In this document: positions 1-11,368 of the stretch, piece after piece
Position numbering within the stretch: position 1 is the stretch's first letter
Layout of the letters: every line of letters begins with the position of its first letter
Source of the DNA: Porogramme epimiltina
Lineage: Eukaryota; Basidiomycota; Agaricomycetes; Polyporales; Polyporaceae
Reading direction: 5' to 3'
NCBI GenBank assembly: GCA_900155495.1
Contig: FTLJ01000147.1
Span: 62,001 to 126,000 of the forward strand
Length of the DNA stretch: 64,000 bases
Program-made: the position numbers and the translations under genes
Notes under the pieces: generated by a model
What the model was told of the DNA's origin: nothing
Seen by the model: only the letters and a program-made list of their open reading frames with translations
Database searches by the model: none

Positions 1-1912
1 AGAGGGCCTGGATTGAGGGCCACGTAAGACCGTGCCGATATGCTGCGTCCCCGTGGAACTCACCCATTGCAAACCCGAACGCAAAGAAACGCATTGTCCT
101 CGCTACATCGTATTGGGGGGGATGCCGACGGTTTCCCGACTGCTCATCGGTCCGCGCTAGTTCAGGGGGGGCGCTATAAGTGTAGAGGAGGACTTACTAA
201 TCTCTGGGTGAGTTGCGCAACTGCATCTCCGAGCGCGTTGAGAGCAGCGTTGGTGAAGGCGAGGGTGTAATAGGGGTGAGCTTCAAAGGACTGCTGGTAG
301 ACACGAGCGAGCGCGACGTTGGCCATAGTTGTGAGATGAACGATGGACAGGAGTTGAAGGAAAGTGGGATTTGGGACCAGCCGAGACGAAAGGACGCATA
401 TGAAAGGAGGCAGGCTCCACCGTTCTCCTCAATGTCGTCCAACAAGCGTCGCGTGGGTCTAAAGTGTACCACTCCCCTTTTGGTCCGGCGCCTATGTTTC
501 AATAAGCAACCATGGTGACGTCATACCCTAGCGAACACCAGCCGCGAAGATTCCAGGCCCTTTGGCCTCTGATCATCACCATCTCGCTTGCGGGGCTTTA
601 GACATATCATTCCAGAAGTGTCCAGAGCTCGGACGGAGAGGAATAACATGGTAAGTCATCTACAAATAATCATCCAGACGAGCGGGCGAAAGCAACAGCG
701 TGGGCAACACACAGTCATGTATCAGAGTAGACGCAGTTTGCCCGTCACCTTATTCACAAGTTCCACGGGACCTAAGGTATCCCACGTTCAGCACACTGGA
801 GTGGTGTTTGGTAGAAGAGTCGCTTACCAGGACCGATCCCCAGTACCGTTCGTGACCCAGCTGCAATTTGTGTTCTCCCGCTGATAGTCGTGTAAACAAA
901 CGCATTAGAAGGCTATAGTTGACTCACGCATCAACGATAGAGCGAGCTGCCAAGTTGAGACTCTTGGCAATCGCTTCCAGCTCGAGCAACTCGTCTTCTG
1001 AGTTGGCTTTCAGTGCAATCTTCGCTTGCCTGAAAGGGCGTCAATGGCTGGTTAGGTTCCAAGATCTCCAAAGGCTCTCACCCTGTCCTCTCCCAATGCT
1101 TCAGAAGCTGTACAAGTCGTTCAGCCCAAACTATATACTGACAATTGCACGAGTTACACACCGCGGGGTTCGTGATTTGAAGCGCCCGGTAACACGCGAG
1201 AGTAGCGTGTCTATTGTTATTGTTTAGACTGTTAGCAGGCGCATCGTCGTGCAGGGGAACGAGGGGCGTACCCGCATCTGTGAACGACAGGTTACGGTTT
1301 GTCGCGGGGTCAAGAAGTCCACACACTTACTGAGCTGCTATTTTCCCTGTGGACATGCCTAAGTCCGTCCTGACGATCAGGACCTAGTAGATTGTTAAGT
1401 ACGTGTGTTCTACATCATGCGAGGGGCGTACCATTTTGCAAGGCTCCATAATGCCGGGCTTTATAGCGGACAGGTCGCCATCGGCGAGGTCCTCCTCCTC
1501 GCTGTCACTGTCCTCTTGGGTGTTCTTTTGGGGCTGAACCTTGGGTTCCGTTGAGGCCTTGGGCTTCGCCGCCCGCTGTGTCTGGCTGGATCGCGCACCT
1601 AGTGCATAACCTGCACTGAGGGAGGTGAGGAGACAGAACGCGAAGATGACTAGAGAATATGTCAGACACGAGCAAGCCTTGAGAGGGGAAAGGTGTACGG
1701 ACCGCCCTGAGCAGTGGAGAGGGAGGTCATGGTGTACCGGACGGAAATAGCCGAGCCAATCCGCACCGGTGTCCTCGACTTTTTGTCCGGCGCTTGAGGA
1801 TCTTGCTCTCCTCGCGCCGTCTCCCGGTCTCCCGGTCTCCTGGTCGCCCCCCTCTCGTGCTTGCCTCTTTCTTCTACACCACGCTGGTATCTGAGGACAA
1901 GTTCTCAAGACC
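1..1912. other. No supportable gene (1.9 kb leader region)
   Basis: Short open frames on both strands, none with a recognisable domain or a plausible fungal exon-intron pattern. An ATF/CREB-like palindrome TGACGTCA lies near 515. The last 200 bases are pyrimidine-rich and are probably promoter and 5' leader of the HAS1 gene. A minus-strand open frame across 1384-2190 overlaps HAS1 exon 1 and looks like its shadow. Confidence 0.5.
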
Positions 1913-3892
1913 ATGGACTCCGTCAATGTCCCGGCCCCCGTCCCCCAGGCTGCACCGGAGGGCGCACCCGAACGCAAGCCCTTCTCGGAGCTCGGGCTCT
2001 CCGAAAATACTATGAAGGCCCTAGAGGAGATGGGTTTCAAGACCATGACACCAGTGCAGGAGAAGGCCATTCCACCACTCCTTACAGGAAGGGATGTGCT
2101 CGGCGCGGCGAGGACGGGTTCCGGAAAGACCCTGGCGTTCCTCATCCCGGCGGTGGAGTTGCTCCATAGGCTGAAGTTCAAGCCTCGCAATGGTGCGTTG
2201 TATCTGTCAGTCAGAGATGTTTTGGCATGCCTTAGTGAAGTATTTTATTATTATAGGCACAGGAATCATTGTCATTTCCCCCACCCGCGAACTTGCACTT
2301 CAAATATTTGGCGTAGCGAAGGAGCTTATGGCGCACCATTCGCAGACGTTCGGGATTATCATGGGAGGGGCTAACCGCAAGGGAGAGGAAATAAAACTAC
2401 AGAAGGGTGTTAACCTTCTTATTGCTACTCCTGGTCGATTGATCGACCACCTTGAGGTATGCACCTCCACATTCTCTCTGCCCGCCCTTATTGACGTTTG
2501 GGGACGTTAGGGGACGAAGGGCTTCGTGTTCAGGAACCTGAAGGGCCTCATCATTGACGAGGCTGATCGAATTCTGGAGGTCGGGTTTGAGGAGCAAATG
2601 AAAAAGATCATCGGAGTCCTCCCTAGTGGTATGTCTGTTGAGCCGTGTCCCTATGGCCCTTGCGCTCATTTCTCCGAACCAGAGGGCCGTCAGTCTATGC
2701 TTTTCTCGGCAACACAAACAACAAAAGTCACCGACCTGGCACGCATGTCATTACGACCCGGCCCTCTCTATGTCGATGTCGACAAGACCGAAGCTACGAG
2801 CACAGTCACAACTCTTTCCCAGGGCTACGTAGTTTGCCCATCCGACCGCCGATTCCTCCTGCTCTTCACCTTCCTACGGAAAAATATGAAGAAGAAAATG
2901 ATTGTTTTCTTCTCAAGTTGTAATTCTGTAAAGTACCACGCCGAACTGCTCAACTACATTGATGTGCCTGTACTCGATCTCCATGTACGTCCCTTGCACC
3001 CTGTCCATCTTCATGATTATGGCTGATCATTGCTCGCAGGGTAAACAAAAGCAACAGAAGCGAACAACCACGTTCTTCGAGTTCTGCAACGCAGAATCGG
3101 GGACCCTTCTTTGCACCGACGTCGCGGCACGAGGATTGGACATCCCCCGCGTAGACTGGATTATCCAGTATGACCCCCCAGACGACCCCCGAGACTATAT
3201 CCACCGAGTGGGCCGCACAGCACGTGCAGGCAAGGTTGGGAAGAGTTTGATGTTTTTGCTACCGAGCGAGCTCGGCTTCCTACGGTATCTCAAGGAGGCA
3301 AAGGTCCCGTTGAACGAGTTCAGCTTCCCCGCTGATAAGGTTGCGAATGTGCAGTCTCAGGTGCGTGTTCCATGACGCCAAGGCTGTGGTCCGCAAGCCG
3401 CTCATGCATGTTTTCATGCCCTTCTCGCAGCTCGAGAAGTTGTTACAGAAGAATTACTTCCTGCACCAATCGGCGCGTGATGGATACAGGTCATATCTGC
3501 AAGCATACGCGTCGTACTCCTTGAAGAAAATCTTCGACGTGAACCAACTCGACCTCGCGAAGGTCGGGAAGGCGTTTGGCTTCTCTGTGCCTCCACGCGT
3601 AAACGTCAACATCGGTGGCGGCAAAGGAGGAGCTGGACGGTCGGGAGCCAAGCGGAAACGGAACGAAGATGGGGAGGACGACGAGGAGTGGGAGGAGATT
3701 GACGCAGTCGACAAGGAGGACGGCGATGAGGATGCTGTGATGGAAGAGGAGGGGCCGCGGAGACACATGCGCGAGCAGTCACGGTCAAGACGGAAGGAGA
3801 CTCTTGGCCGCAAGGCGCTGGAGAAGGAGGTATACAAGAAGGGGATGGAGAGGAAGAAAATGAAGGCGAGCGGGCAGCAGTGGAGTGGATGA
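1913..3892 (+). CDS. HAS1: ATP-dependent DEAD-box RNA helicase Has1
   Basis: Six exons: 1913-2192, 2257-2456, 2511-2628, 2683-2984, 3040-3360, 3431-3892, giving 560 aa. All helicase motifs are present: Q-motif region (about residues 24-50), motif I TGSGKT (68-73), PTRELA, TPGR, DEAD, SAT, ARGLD and HRVGRTAR. The tail shows the Has1 signature: [10 protein letters not shown], a C-terminal block with [14 protein letters not shown] and FGFSVPPRV, then a lysine/acid-rich end. Has1 is a nucleolar helicase needed for 40S (and 60S) ribosome assembly, releasing snoRNAs from pre-rRNA. The start ATG sits in a good context (ACCATGG) and opens directly into the Q-motif region; the N-terminal acidic extension seen in yeast Has1 is short here. 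I am sure of the family; exon ends follow conserved motifs and GT-AG signals. Confidence 0.96.
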
Positions 3893-4247
3893 CCTCTCGT
3901 CTCGGCCTCGCGTCCTCGGTGTTGCCTCTGCCTTCCTCCCCCGAGTCCTTCTGTTTTGTCGTTTCGTGCTGTGCTTTCTCGCGTACACTCTTGACTTATA
4001 CATTGCTGTTTCTCTGACACATACTTCGCGCGGCGCGGCTGCAACGTTGCGATGGCTGTTGTCCCTTGTGGCCGCCACGACGTGTGCTGCGTGGTCGCCG
4101 TGCACGCAAGGGGCGGGCGCTTGAGCGCGCGCGCCTGCCCTAAATTCCCGCCTCGTGTGCGTCACTGGCGCTGCGTCTCTGTTCATCCACCACGTCCGCT
4201 CGGTCTCGTATCATCAATCCCCCCCGCCGACAGCACACAAGACTACT
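3893..4247. other. HAS1 3' region and promoter of the Pom33-like gene
   Basis: A 355-bp spacer between two plus-strand genes. It is T-rich just after the HAS1 stop, then GC-rich with alternating GC runs around 4110-4135, then CT-rich before the next ATG. No gene or clear TATA element is visible. Confidence 0.4.
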
Positions 4248-5431
4248 ATGGCTACCACGCAGGTTAGGCCTCCTGATACGCCCTTCGAACCCCCTATGGC
4301 CTTGATTCTGACGAGAATGACGGGATACAGCACTATATGTGGGCCGGAGGCCACTTCCTCCTGCTTGCTTGTTCTCTCCGGTTCTTCCTCTCCAAGTTGA
4401 TGCTGGGATCTCCCTCCCCTTGGTGGTATAAAGGTGCGATTCGCTTCATTCATAAGGCGAAGATTAGGATGTTTAGAGGTGTCTCGGTCGTTCAGTCAGC
4501 TTCACGGGGGCGCTCCTCAGCTATGCCATTGTGTGCCAGTAAGTCTTGCTGCTCTGGCGTCTTGTGCTAGCAGTGTGTTGATGAATCTTTTCAGAAAATC
4601 CCTCGGAGTAAGTGTATACTACTCGAACCGTCTGTCGAACCCCCACCGACGCTGCGGCACAGGTACCTCAGCCCAACGCTGCCTATTTGAGACGTGCTCT
4701 GCTGGATGAGGTGTGCTGCATCATCTTCCTAGCTGTTCACGAGACTGAATATGCCGTAGAACGTCCAATACTTCCTCATGGCGTTCTTCTGGTGGTCTTC
4801 CAGGCCCATCACGTGTACGTGGGCTGAACATTCAAACGGGATGTGGGCCCAGTTGACGCTTTTCACCTAGTTGCGCTCCTGCCCTACGCTATCTTCTCGC
4901 TCTTCCATGCCCTGACGTTTGCGCGCACGACTCTTATGCCCCAATTCCTCCCTCCTGGCCCGCCTACCCAGCAGGGTGGGCCCCCAACCCCTCACCCCAT
5001 CGCTAAGAAGCTTCAAGCCTGGGTGAAAGGTCAGTAGGAAGTCTGACGTACCTGCTCGAAATTGTCTGATTACCTCACCCGCAGCCAACTACGACAACGC
5101 CATGAGGGCCGTCGCATTCACCGAGCTCGCGATCATGGGGCGTGTCACGCTCGGTGCGCTGATGTTCCGCGTGTCGCTTATGACCCCTGTCATCTACGCG
5201 CACTTCCTCCGTCAGCGCTGGTACCAGTCCAAGTTTACGCGCGAGGCCGTCACCTACCTCCACGCTCGCATCCTGGCCTTTGTCAACAGCCCGGGGAAGC
5301 CTCCTATGCTCAGCCAGGTTTACGTCCAGTTCGTGAACCTCACCAGCCGTTGGGCAGGATCGTCTTTGGCGGGTGCGCCCAACGGTGCGGCAGCGGCGGC
5401 GGGTGCGGCGAACGGAGCGCGGGGGCAGTGA
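4248..5431 (+). CDS. Pom33/TMEM33-family ER and nuclear pore membrane protein
   Basis: Eight exons: 4248-4262, 4331-4433, 4496-4538, 4595-4607, 4663-4710, 4760-4814, 4871-5029, 5085-5431; total 260 aa. Two exons are tiny (15 and 13 nt), but the phases close exactly. The protein carries hydrophobic segments typical of TMEM33/Per33/Pom33: HFLLLACSLRFFLSKLML, a segment around YAIVCQ, YFLMAFFWW, then LLPYAIFSLFHALTF, and the family block FTELAIMGRVTLGALMFR followed by PVIYAHFLRQRWYQS. The C-terminus is an Ala/Gly-rich tail. In yeasts these proteins shape tubular ER and help distribute nuclear pores; that role is inherited from the family, not shown here. The small first exon encodes only MATTQ, so the start is the least certain part. 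Confidence 0.88.
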
Positions 5432-5732
5432 GCTACGTACCAAACTGTCCCGTGTTCTCATTGTTTCACGTCAACGACCATCTTGACTTCTGCTCGAACG
5501 CTGGGTCTAGTAGAACGATAGATTGCCCTCGGATTTATGCTGTCGATAGCGTTTGCAATGGGTTTGTACTTGTGCGAATCCAATAACTTACTCCTCCGTC
5601 CCTCCGCTCGCGATCGCCCCGCTATGACGTCACGCGTCTTGAGGCATAAGAGGGACCCCTGTGCGCGAAGCTTTGGAGGCCACCCCCGCACATTTCGCTC
5701 ACCAACATCAACCTCCCCACTGCGACGCCAAC
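5432..5732. other. Spacer with probable promoter of the small membrane protein gene
   Basis: A 301-bp gap between two plus-strand genes. The only recognisable element is a perfect ATF/CREB palindrome at 5625-5632. Confidence 0.4.
5625..5632 (+). promoter_or_regulatory. ATF/CREB-type palindrome TGACGTCA
   Basis: A perfect 8-bp TGACGTCA lies 101 bp upstream of the ATG of the small membrane-protein gene at 5733. This is the consensus for fungal bZIP factors of the Atf1/CREB class. Use of the site is inferred from position alone. Confidence 0.35.
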
Positions 5733-6099
5733 ATGGCCCCTTCTGTGTCCTCCGCTGTCGGAAACCTACTCCAATCTCTCACTGCCATTGGTGCATCCCT
5801 GATTAACTCCATTTTCGCCGTCATCCAAGCCGTCGTAGCGCTCCTTCAAGAGCTTGTCGGGAGTGTTCTGCAATTGGTGCAGGCATTCGTCGCCTTCGTC
5901 GCTGATGTCTGCCAAGGTGTCATTGGCTTCGTCGTTGGTGAGTGCAGCATTTGAATCCTGGGGTCTTTCGCCGACACTGACACACGCGCTTCACGAAGCA
6001 AACTTCTTTGGCGTCCTCCTCGTCGGGGGCGTGTACTACTGGTACACGCAGCGTGAAGGACAGGGGAGCGGCACTCGGTCGAAGAAGCGCATCGCCTGA
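5733..6099 (+). CDS. Small hydrophobic membrane protein, unknown function
   Basis: Two exons (5733-5937 and 5999-6099) give 101 aa with a consistent phase and normal splice signals (GTGAGT...AAG). Almost the whole protein is hydrophobic: two or three segments (about residues 8-32, 34-68 and 70-84), the last ending in VYYWYTQ, then a basic tail SGTRSKKRIA. I know no named family. It resembles small lineage-restricted fungal membrane proteins. The ATG follows a run of CAAC repeats typical of a leader, and the intron interrupts the frame exactly where the hydrophobic stretch continues, which supports a real gene. No signal-peptide cleavage site is obvious; ER or peroxisomal membrane is possible but unproven. 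Confidence 0.65.
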
Positions 6100-6443
6100 G
6101 CGGCTCCGGATAGTCCACCGCGGGCTGTGATGGTACGAGGCACTAGTCCCTGTCGGTGACTATCAAGCGATGTTGACGCGCCCCGTGATTGGCCACAGTG
6201 GCCTCCTCATTTGTATCTGTCGGTAGCCCTATCCACACGTCTCTGTATCTGTATCTAGCCTATGCGATATGAGTTTGTACTCGTCAAGCCTGACGAGGGT
6301 GCTGGCCACAGTGAGAGAACGGAGGACGGGCCGAGGGGAGGCCGAAAATAGCCGCTCGGAGGAAGCAGGGATAATAGAGCGCCTGTGTGAAGTTGGGGCG
6401 AACGCTGACGGCGTCGGTCTGAAGCTGCCTCAGCCGCGAGCCC
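6100..6443. other. Intergenic spacer, promoter of the CBS-PB1 gene
   Basis: 344 bp between plus-strand genes with no supported gene. A purine-rich stretch (6300-6360) precedes the next start; no TATA box stands out. Confidence 0.35.
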
Positions 6444-9087
6444 ATGTCCCGCATCCCTGTTCCTTCTCACTCTCCTTCCTACAACCGTAGCGCAGGCGCT
6501 CCCCGTGCTACCTCCCCCATGCCCGTCTCTTTCCCCTCTGCCGACCGCGCGGTCTCGCCGTCGCCCAGTTTTCCCTCTCCTCGCCATCAGTCGAACGCGT
6601 CCATGTCCACGCTTTCCGGCTCCGTGGCAGATACGAGGAAGAAGCAGAGCAAGAGGGACGAGGTACGTGTCACCTGCCCCTCCCCTCCATCATTCGTCTT
6701 TCGCTCCGGAATGCGTGTCGTAAAAGGGATTGCATGGGCATGACTGGCGGAATACACGTGTGCGGCGGTAGAACCGCGACACGTCCTGAGCGCGTTTCCT
6801 CCCCCATCTAAATTTCTTCTAAACACCGCGCGCACGTCCTCCCCCGAACTCCTTTTGACATTCTTGATGCACAGGCCATCCGCAAGAAGATCGAGGGCGA
6901 GCTCGCCCGCAAGAGGACGATCTCGACGACGAACTTGCACCAAACCGGGAGCAGTCGCCGCCGGAACAAGCCCAATGTTCAGAAGGGCACCGTCGCCGCC
7001 CTCAAGCCGAGCCCCGCGCTGACTGTCCCGGAGAACATCACCGTGTCCGAGGCGAGTCAGCTGTGCGCGGCGAAGAGGACGGACTGCGTGCTCGTTGTGG
7101 ATGAAGATGAGGGCCTGAGCGGGATTTTCACTGCCAAGGACTTGGCCTACAGGGTGCGCCGATTTGGTTTCTTCGCGCTTTCGGGCTCTGCAAGTGCTGA
7201 CAGCTCGAGGCCATTTTCCTATAGGTCACCTCCGAAGGTTTGGACCCGCATACGACTCCGGTCAACCAAATCATGACGCGCAACCCAATGGTCACTCGCG
7301 ACACGACTAGTGCTACGGAGGCGCTGCAGCTGATGGTGCAGAAGCATTTCAGGCATCTGGTGAGCATACTCGCGTTCCTTTTATCCCTCCCGCAAACTAA
7401 CGTGTGTGATCTCAGCCTGTTTGCAACGAAGAGGGCAATGTTGTTGGTCTGCTCGATATCACGAAGGTCTTCCACGAAGCTTTGGACAAGGTCGAGCGCA
7501 GTTCGTCCGCCTCCGAGAAGCTCTACACCGCGCTCGCGGGAGTCCAGTCTGAGCTCGGTAACGGCATCGCCTCGAATCCCCAGGCCGCAGCCATGCTGTC
7601 CTACGTCGAGGCTCTGAGGGAGAAGACGGCGCTCCCGGACCTGACAACCGTCATGGACTCACGTACCCAGCCCGCGACCGTGGGCCCGAAGACAACCGTC
7701 AAGGAGGTCTCAAAGCTCATGAAGGAGCGCCGTACGACGGCTGTTTGCGTCATGGAGCCGGCTGCCCCGGGTCAGGCCGGGCCTCCGAAGATTGCGGGTA
7801 TCTTTACTAGCAAGGATGTTGTGCTGCGTGTGATCGCGGCTGGTCTGGATGCGACTAGGTGTAGCGTGGTGCGCGTCATGACGCCGCACCCTGACACGGC
7901 GCCGCCTACTATGACCATTCACGATGCGCTCAAGAAGATGCATGGTATGTTCGGTTTGAAGGTTTATTGACTTCTGCGTGCTCATCTCGACGCTTATGCA
8001 GTTGGTCACTATCTCAACCTTCCCGTTGTTGAGACCGATGGGCGTCTCGTTGCCATTGTGGACGTCTTGAAGTTGACGTACGCCACCCTGGAACAGGTGA
8101 GCGCGCGCGGTAGAGTTCAATCGAGGTCTAGGCTAACCGGAATATCAGATGAACAACGTGTCAACGGAAACCGCTGGCGAGACTGAAGCAGAGGGCGGTC
8201 CCATGTGGGGGCGCTTCTTCGAGTCTCTCGGTGCGGGAGATGACACGGAGTCGATGTTGTCGGGATCCCACTACCACTCGGAGAGCGTCTCTCATTCCCG
8301 CAAGTTCTCTCGCAACCTCTCTCACATCATGCAATCTCCGAACTCCGAGGTCCACCCCAACGATTCCGCGTCCGTGGTTGACGAAGACCAGGAGTCCGCG
8401 CTGGCTGGGTACTCGAAGCATCACGGAGAGAACGTCCCGTCAATTGTTGGGCCTCCCGCGCCCATTCCTCCGGTTGACGACGGGACGTATGTCTTCAAGT
8501 TCCGCACGCCGAGCGGCCGTACACACCGGTTCCAGGCCCGTCACGACAACGTCGAGACCCTGCGCGAGATCGTTAGCGGCAAGCTCGCGACGGACCCCTT
8601 CTTCACCGGCTACAAGATTACGGACCCGTCCGAGCTCCCGCCGGACCCGATGGACTTCACGCTCTCGTACACGGATGCCGACGGTGACATCGTGCTCATC
8701 ACGTCCGATAGCGACGTCTCGGATGCGGTCAAGATCGCGCGCCAGGCGAGTGCTGACCGCGTCGTCCTTTTCATCACGGGCGGCCGGGGATGGGCGGACG
8801 TCATGGAGAAGAAGAGCCAGCAACAAGCTGAGGCGGTCGCGGCCGCGGCGGCGTTTGAGATGAAGGAAGTGGAGAAGATCGAGTTGCCGCCGACTACGTC
8901 GGCGATGCCCCTCCCCACGGCGTATATGGTCACGCCACCACCCTACGCGCAACCTCCGCCCCCGCCGGTGCCGGTTGAGCAGGAGATGGTCATGGGCATC
9001 CCCAAGGATCTTCTCCTCCCCGCAAGCATCGGTGCATTGGCCGCGGTCATCCTCGGCGTTTTCACTATCTCTCGCCTAACAAGATAG
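6444..9087 (+). CDS. CBS-PB1 domain protein with C-terminal membrane anchor (Mug70-like)
   Basis: Six exons: 6444-6662, 6875-7153, 7225-7359, 7416-7944, 8002-8096, 8149-9087; 731 aa. After a Ser/Pro-rich N-terminus come four CBS repeats arranged as two Bateman modules: one around residues 100-235 (with GIFTAKDLAYR and NQIMTRNPMVTRDT) and one around 280-415 (with MDSRTQPATVGPKTTVKEV and GIFTSKDVVLRVIAAGLD). A PB1 domain follows at about 533-628 (YVFKFRTPSGRTHRF ... ITSDSDVSDAV). The last 25 residues, LLLPASIGALAAVILGVF then a short basic end, form one membrane helix, so the protein is probably tail-anchored with its domains in the cytosol. CBS pairs usually sense adenine nucleotides and PB1 mediates protein pairing. 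S. pombe Mug70 has the CBS-PB1 layout; its exact role is unclear. Confidence 0.9.
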
Positions 9088-9603
9088 AACATCGAACATA
9101 CTTGACTAATAGCTGCGACGATGCAGCGTGAATGGTTTGTGAGGTGGAGGAGGTCTATTGGTTGCTGGATTGCGGACGACTTCCTGGTTCGAGATACCTT
9201 ACGTTGAATCGAGTGCACGCTTATGTCGCTCTGTTATATGAGATCCCATATTGTGCTGTCCCGACCCGCACACCCTTCGCTCATTCTCTTGTCTTTATGC
9301 CACCGACGGTTCACGACCCTGTTAACGCGTAACGACACTAAAATGCATCCGCAATGACACCGCTCGGACTGGCTTGGGGTTAGCGTGAACGGAGTGATTC
9401 AGGTACGGCATATGATGAATATCGGGTCCCCACGTGGCTTGACGCGTCAATTGGCGCGATCGGGCACGCGCCGCCATGCTCTCCGAGTCCGCCACTGCTT
9501 GACCGCCACAACCCCTCCGTTCGCCCATTGACTGACCCTCGTTCCGACCTCTGAGCCATTCTTCACGCACGTTCAGACTTTATACCAACTCACGCGCCTC
9601 GAC
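9088..9603. other. Intergenic spacer before SGF11
   Basis: 516 bp containing the 3' region of the CBS-PB1 gene and the upstream region of SGF11. No coding signal. A weak TATA-like TTTATACC at about 9579-9586 lies some 20 bp before the SGF11 ATG, too close to act as a standard TATA box for that start. Confidence 0.35.
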
Positions 9604-11368
9604 ATGCCGAAACGGGAGCGCGACGAGGCTGTCGCCGAGCTTGTGAGCGCACACACCAACCCCACTACTCCGCGCTTGTTGGGTCCGGGGAGCTGACTGT
9701 AACCTATGTTTACCCTCGGATGCGTGTACACGCATGCAGAGCTCCATGTTTCTCTCGGAGATGCTGGAGGAGATTCTCATGGACGTCGTGCAGCAGTCGC
9801 ACAAGGAGATTGCACGGGCGCGGACGGTGTGCGATATCTGTCATACGCGGTACGTTTGACTTGCCTCGGGTGGTCCGTCTCAGTCCGCGTCCTGCAATGC
9901 CACCCCCAAAACTACTGCCTGGAGGCAGAGGCGCGGACTGGGGATCTTTCTGTAGGTGCCCTAGCTGACATGCATATTCGCGCGTCGCGTAGATGCGGAG
10001 CTGGTGAGTGCGGATACGAGGCCCTGGTTTGTTACGTTCGTGGGCTAAGCACCGGCCCCACGGGGGCTCTTTTTGCCAGTGCACGTACCGGGTCCGTCAG
10101 GAAGCTCAGCCTCGCGGATGCCGACGCCACTAGGGGACGTGAAGGCGGGGCTAGGCGGAGATGGGAACAGCCCGTCGGCGACGGGCGCGAACACGCCCGT
10201 GAACGGGAACGCGACGGCGTACTTCGAGTGTCCGGAGTGCAAGCGGCAGGCGAGTCTCCTGAATCGCTCTCTAGGGTGTTGGAAGGTGGCTGATCGAAGG
10301 CGCGGTGGTTGCGCTTGTGGGTGTTGCTAGCTCGCGGCCAACCGGTTCGCGCCGCATCTGAGTGGGTGTATGGGCCTCGGGAACAGGAGGGCCGCGGCGC
10401 GGAACGCTTCCGCAAAGTCCAAGTGCGTATCGTGTGCTTCTTCTTTGGCTTGTGACTTTCTGAATTGGTCTGTAGGCTTGGGAACGAGATTGCCAAGGCA
10501 GGCTCTCCGCACCTCGCATCGGAGGCTGGTGACTTCCAGGAGGAAGTTAAGCCACCTACTAAAGGCAAAGGAAAGGGCAAGGCGAAGAAGTCTGGTGAGT
10601 GCTGCTCCTCTGCTCTGCGGGATCATTCCATTAATTCGCATGAAAGACTCTGCGCTCAATACAAATGGCAAACGGGTGGGACTCTTCGTCTACCGCTATC
10701 ACCGTTCTTCCGGTACTGAGACCGTGTCCGTCTACAGACCGCCTCGCCATCTGTGTCGCCTGTCAAGAAGCCGAAAAAGCAGAAGACTACCGGTAAAGGC
10801 GCTCCTTCTTTTGTCTTGAGCGTATATTTAATGCCATAACAGGTTCACCGGCGGCACGCGTCAAAGCAGAGCCGGATTCTCCTGCCAATAGCGTAAGTAG
10901 TGTTTACTTAGAGAGTGTTCTACACTTACAATCCTCCGACACAGCTCCTCCCTGTGGCTTCGAATGCGACTCGCGTGCCTTCTAAACTGCGGGCCTCATC
11001 GACAGTCTCGTCCTTGCACAGAGATCAACGTTCTTCATCACCCGACTCTGCCACACGGCTATCTTCGCCCGCCCGATCTATCTCTACACAGGCCTCCACG
11101 GCGATACGGAGTCCTGCCATTAGCAATGCGACACTCAAATCGAAGGTCAACGGGAAGGGCAGAGGAGCACCTGCACCACCTCCGCGGATACCAAGCCCCC
11201 CACGGCCGCCTCCGCTTATACCGGCTATTATAATGCCAGAGACGAACTACCTCGTCGGTCAGTATTGTGGTGAAGTTGAGTATGGTTTTATGTCGCTTAC
11301 ATGTCTATTGCATCACAGATGTGGAGGGCGAAGAAACCGGATCCTCCACTGATACGGACAGTGACTGA
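9604..11368 (+). CDS. SGF11: SAGA-associated factor 11 (Sgf11), deubiquitinase-module subunit
   Basis: Ten exons: 9604-9642, 9740-9849, 9993-10003, 10080-10249, 10331-10422, 10476-10594, about 10721-10792, 10843-10892, 10945-11257, 11319-11368; about 341 aa. The N-terminal helix (MFLSEMLEEILMDVVQQSH) matches the Sgf11 segment that packs against Sgf73/Ubp8/Sus1. The zinc finger is FECPECKRQ plus, across an intron, LAANRFAPHLSGCMGLGN, i.e. C-x2-C and H-x3-C. Sgf11 tethers Ubp8 to SAGA for histone H2B deubiquitination. The intron inside the finger begins GC (CAG|GCGAGT). The long C-terminus is Lys- and then Ser/Pro-rich, ending in an acidic tail. Exon 7 keeps frame only if it begins at 10721 after a GAG acceptor; the stronger CAG acceptor at 10737 would break the frame, so that boundary is uncertain. 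Confidence 0.88.

Noticed and set aside
1384..2190. Minus-strand open frame of 268 codons over the HAS1 start
   Set aside because: Half of it is antisense to HAS1 exon 1, composition is not protein-like and no domain is present.
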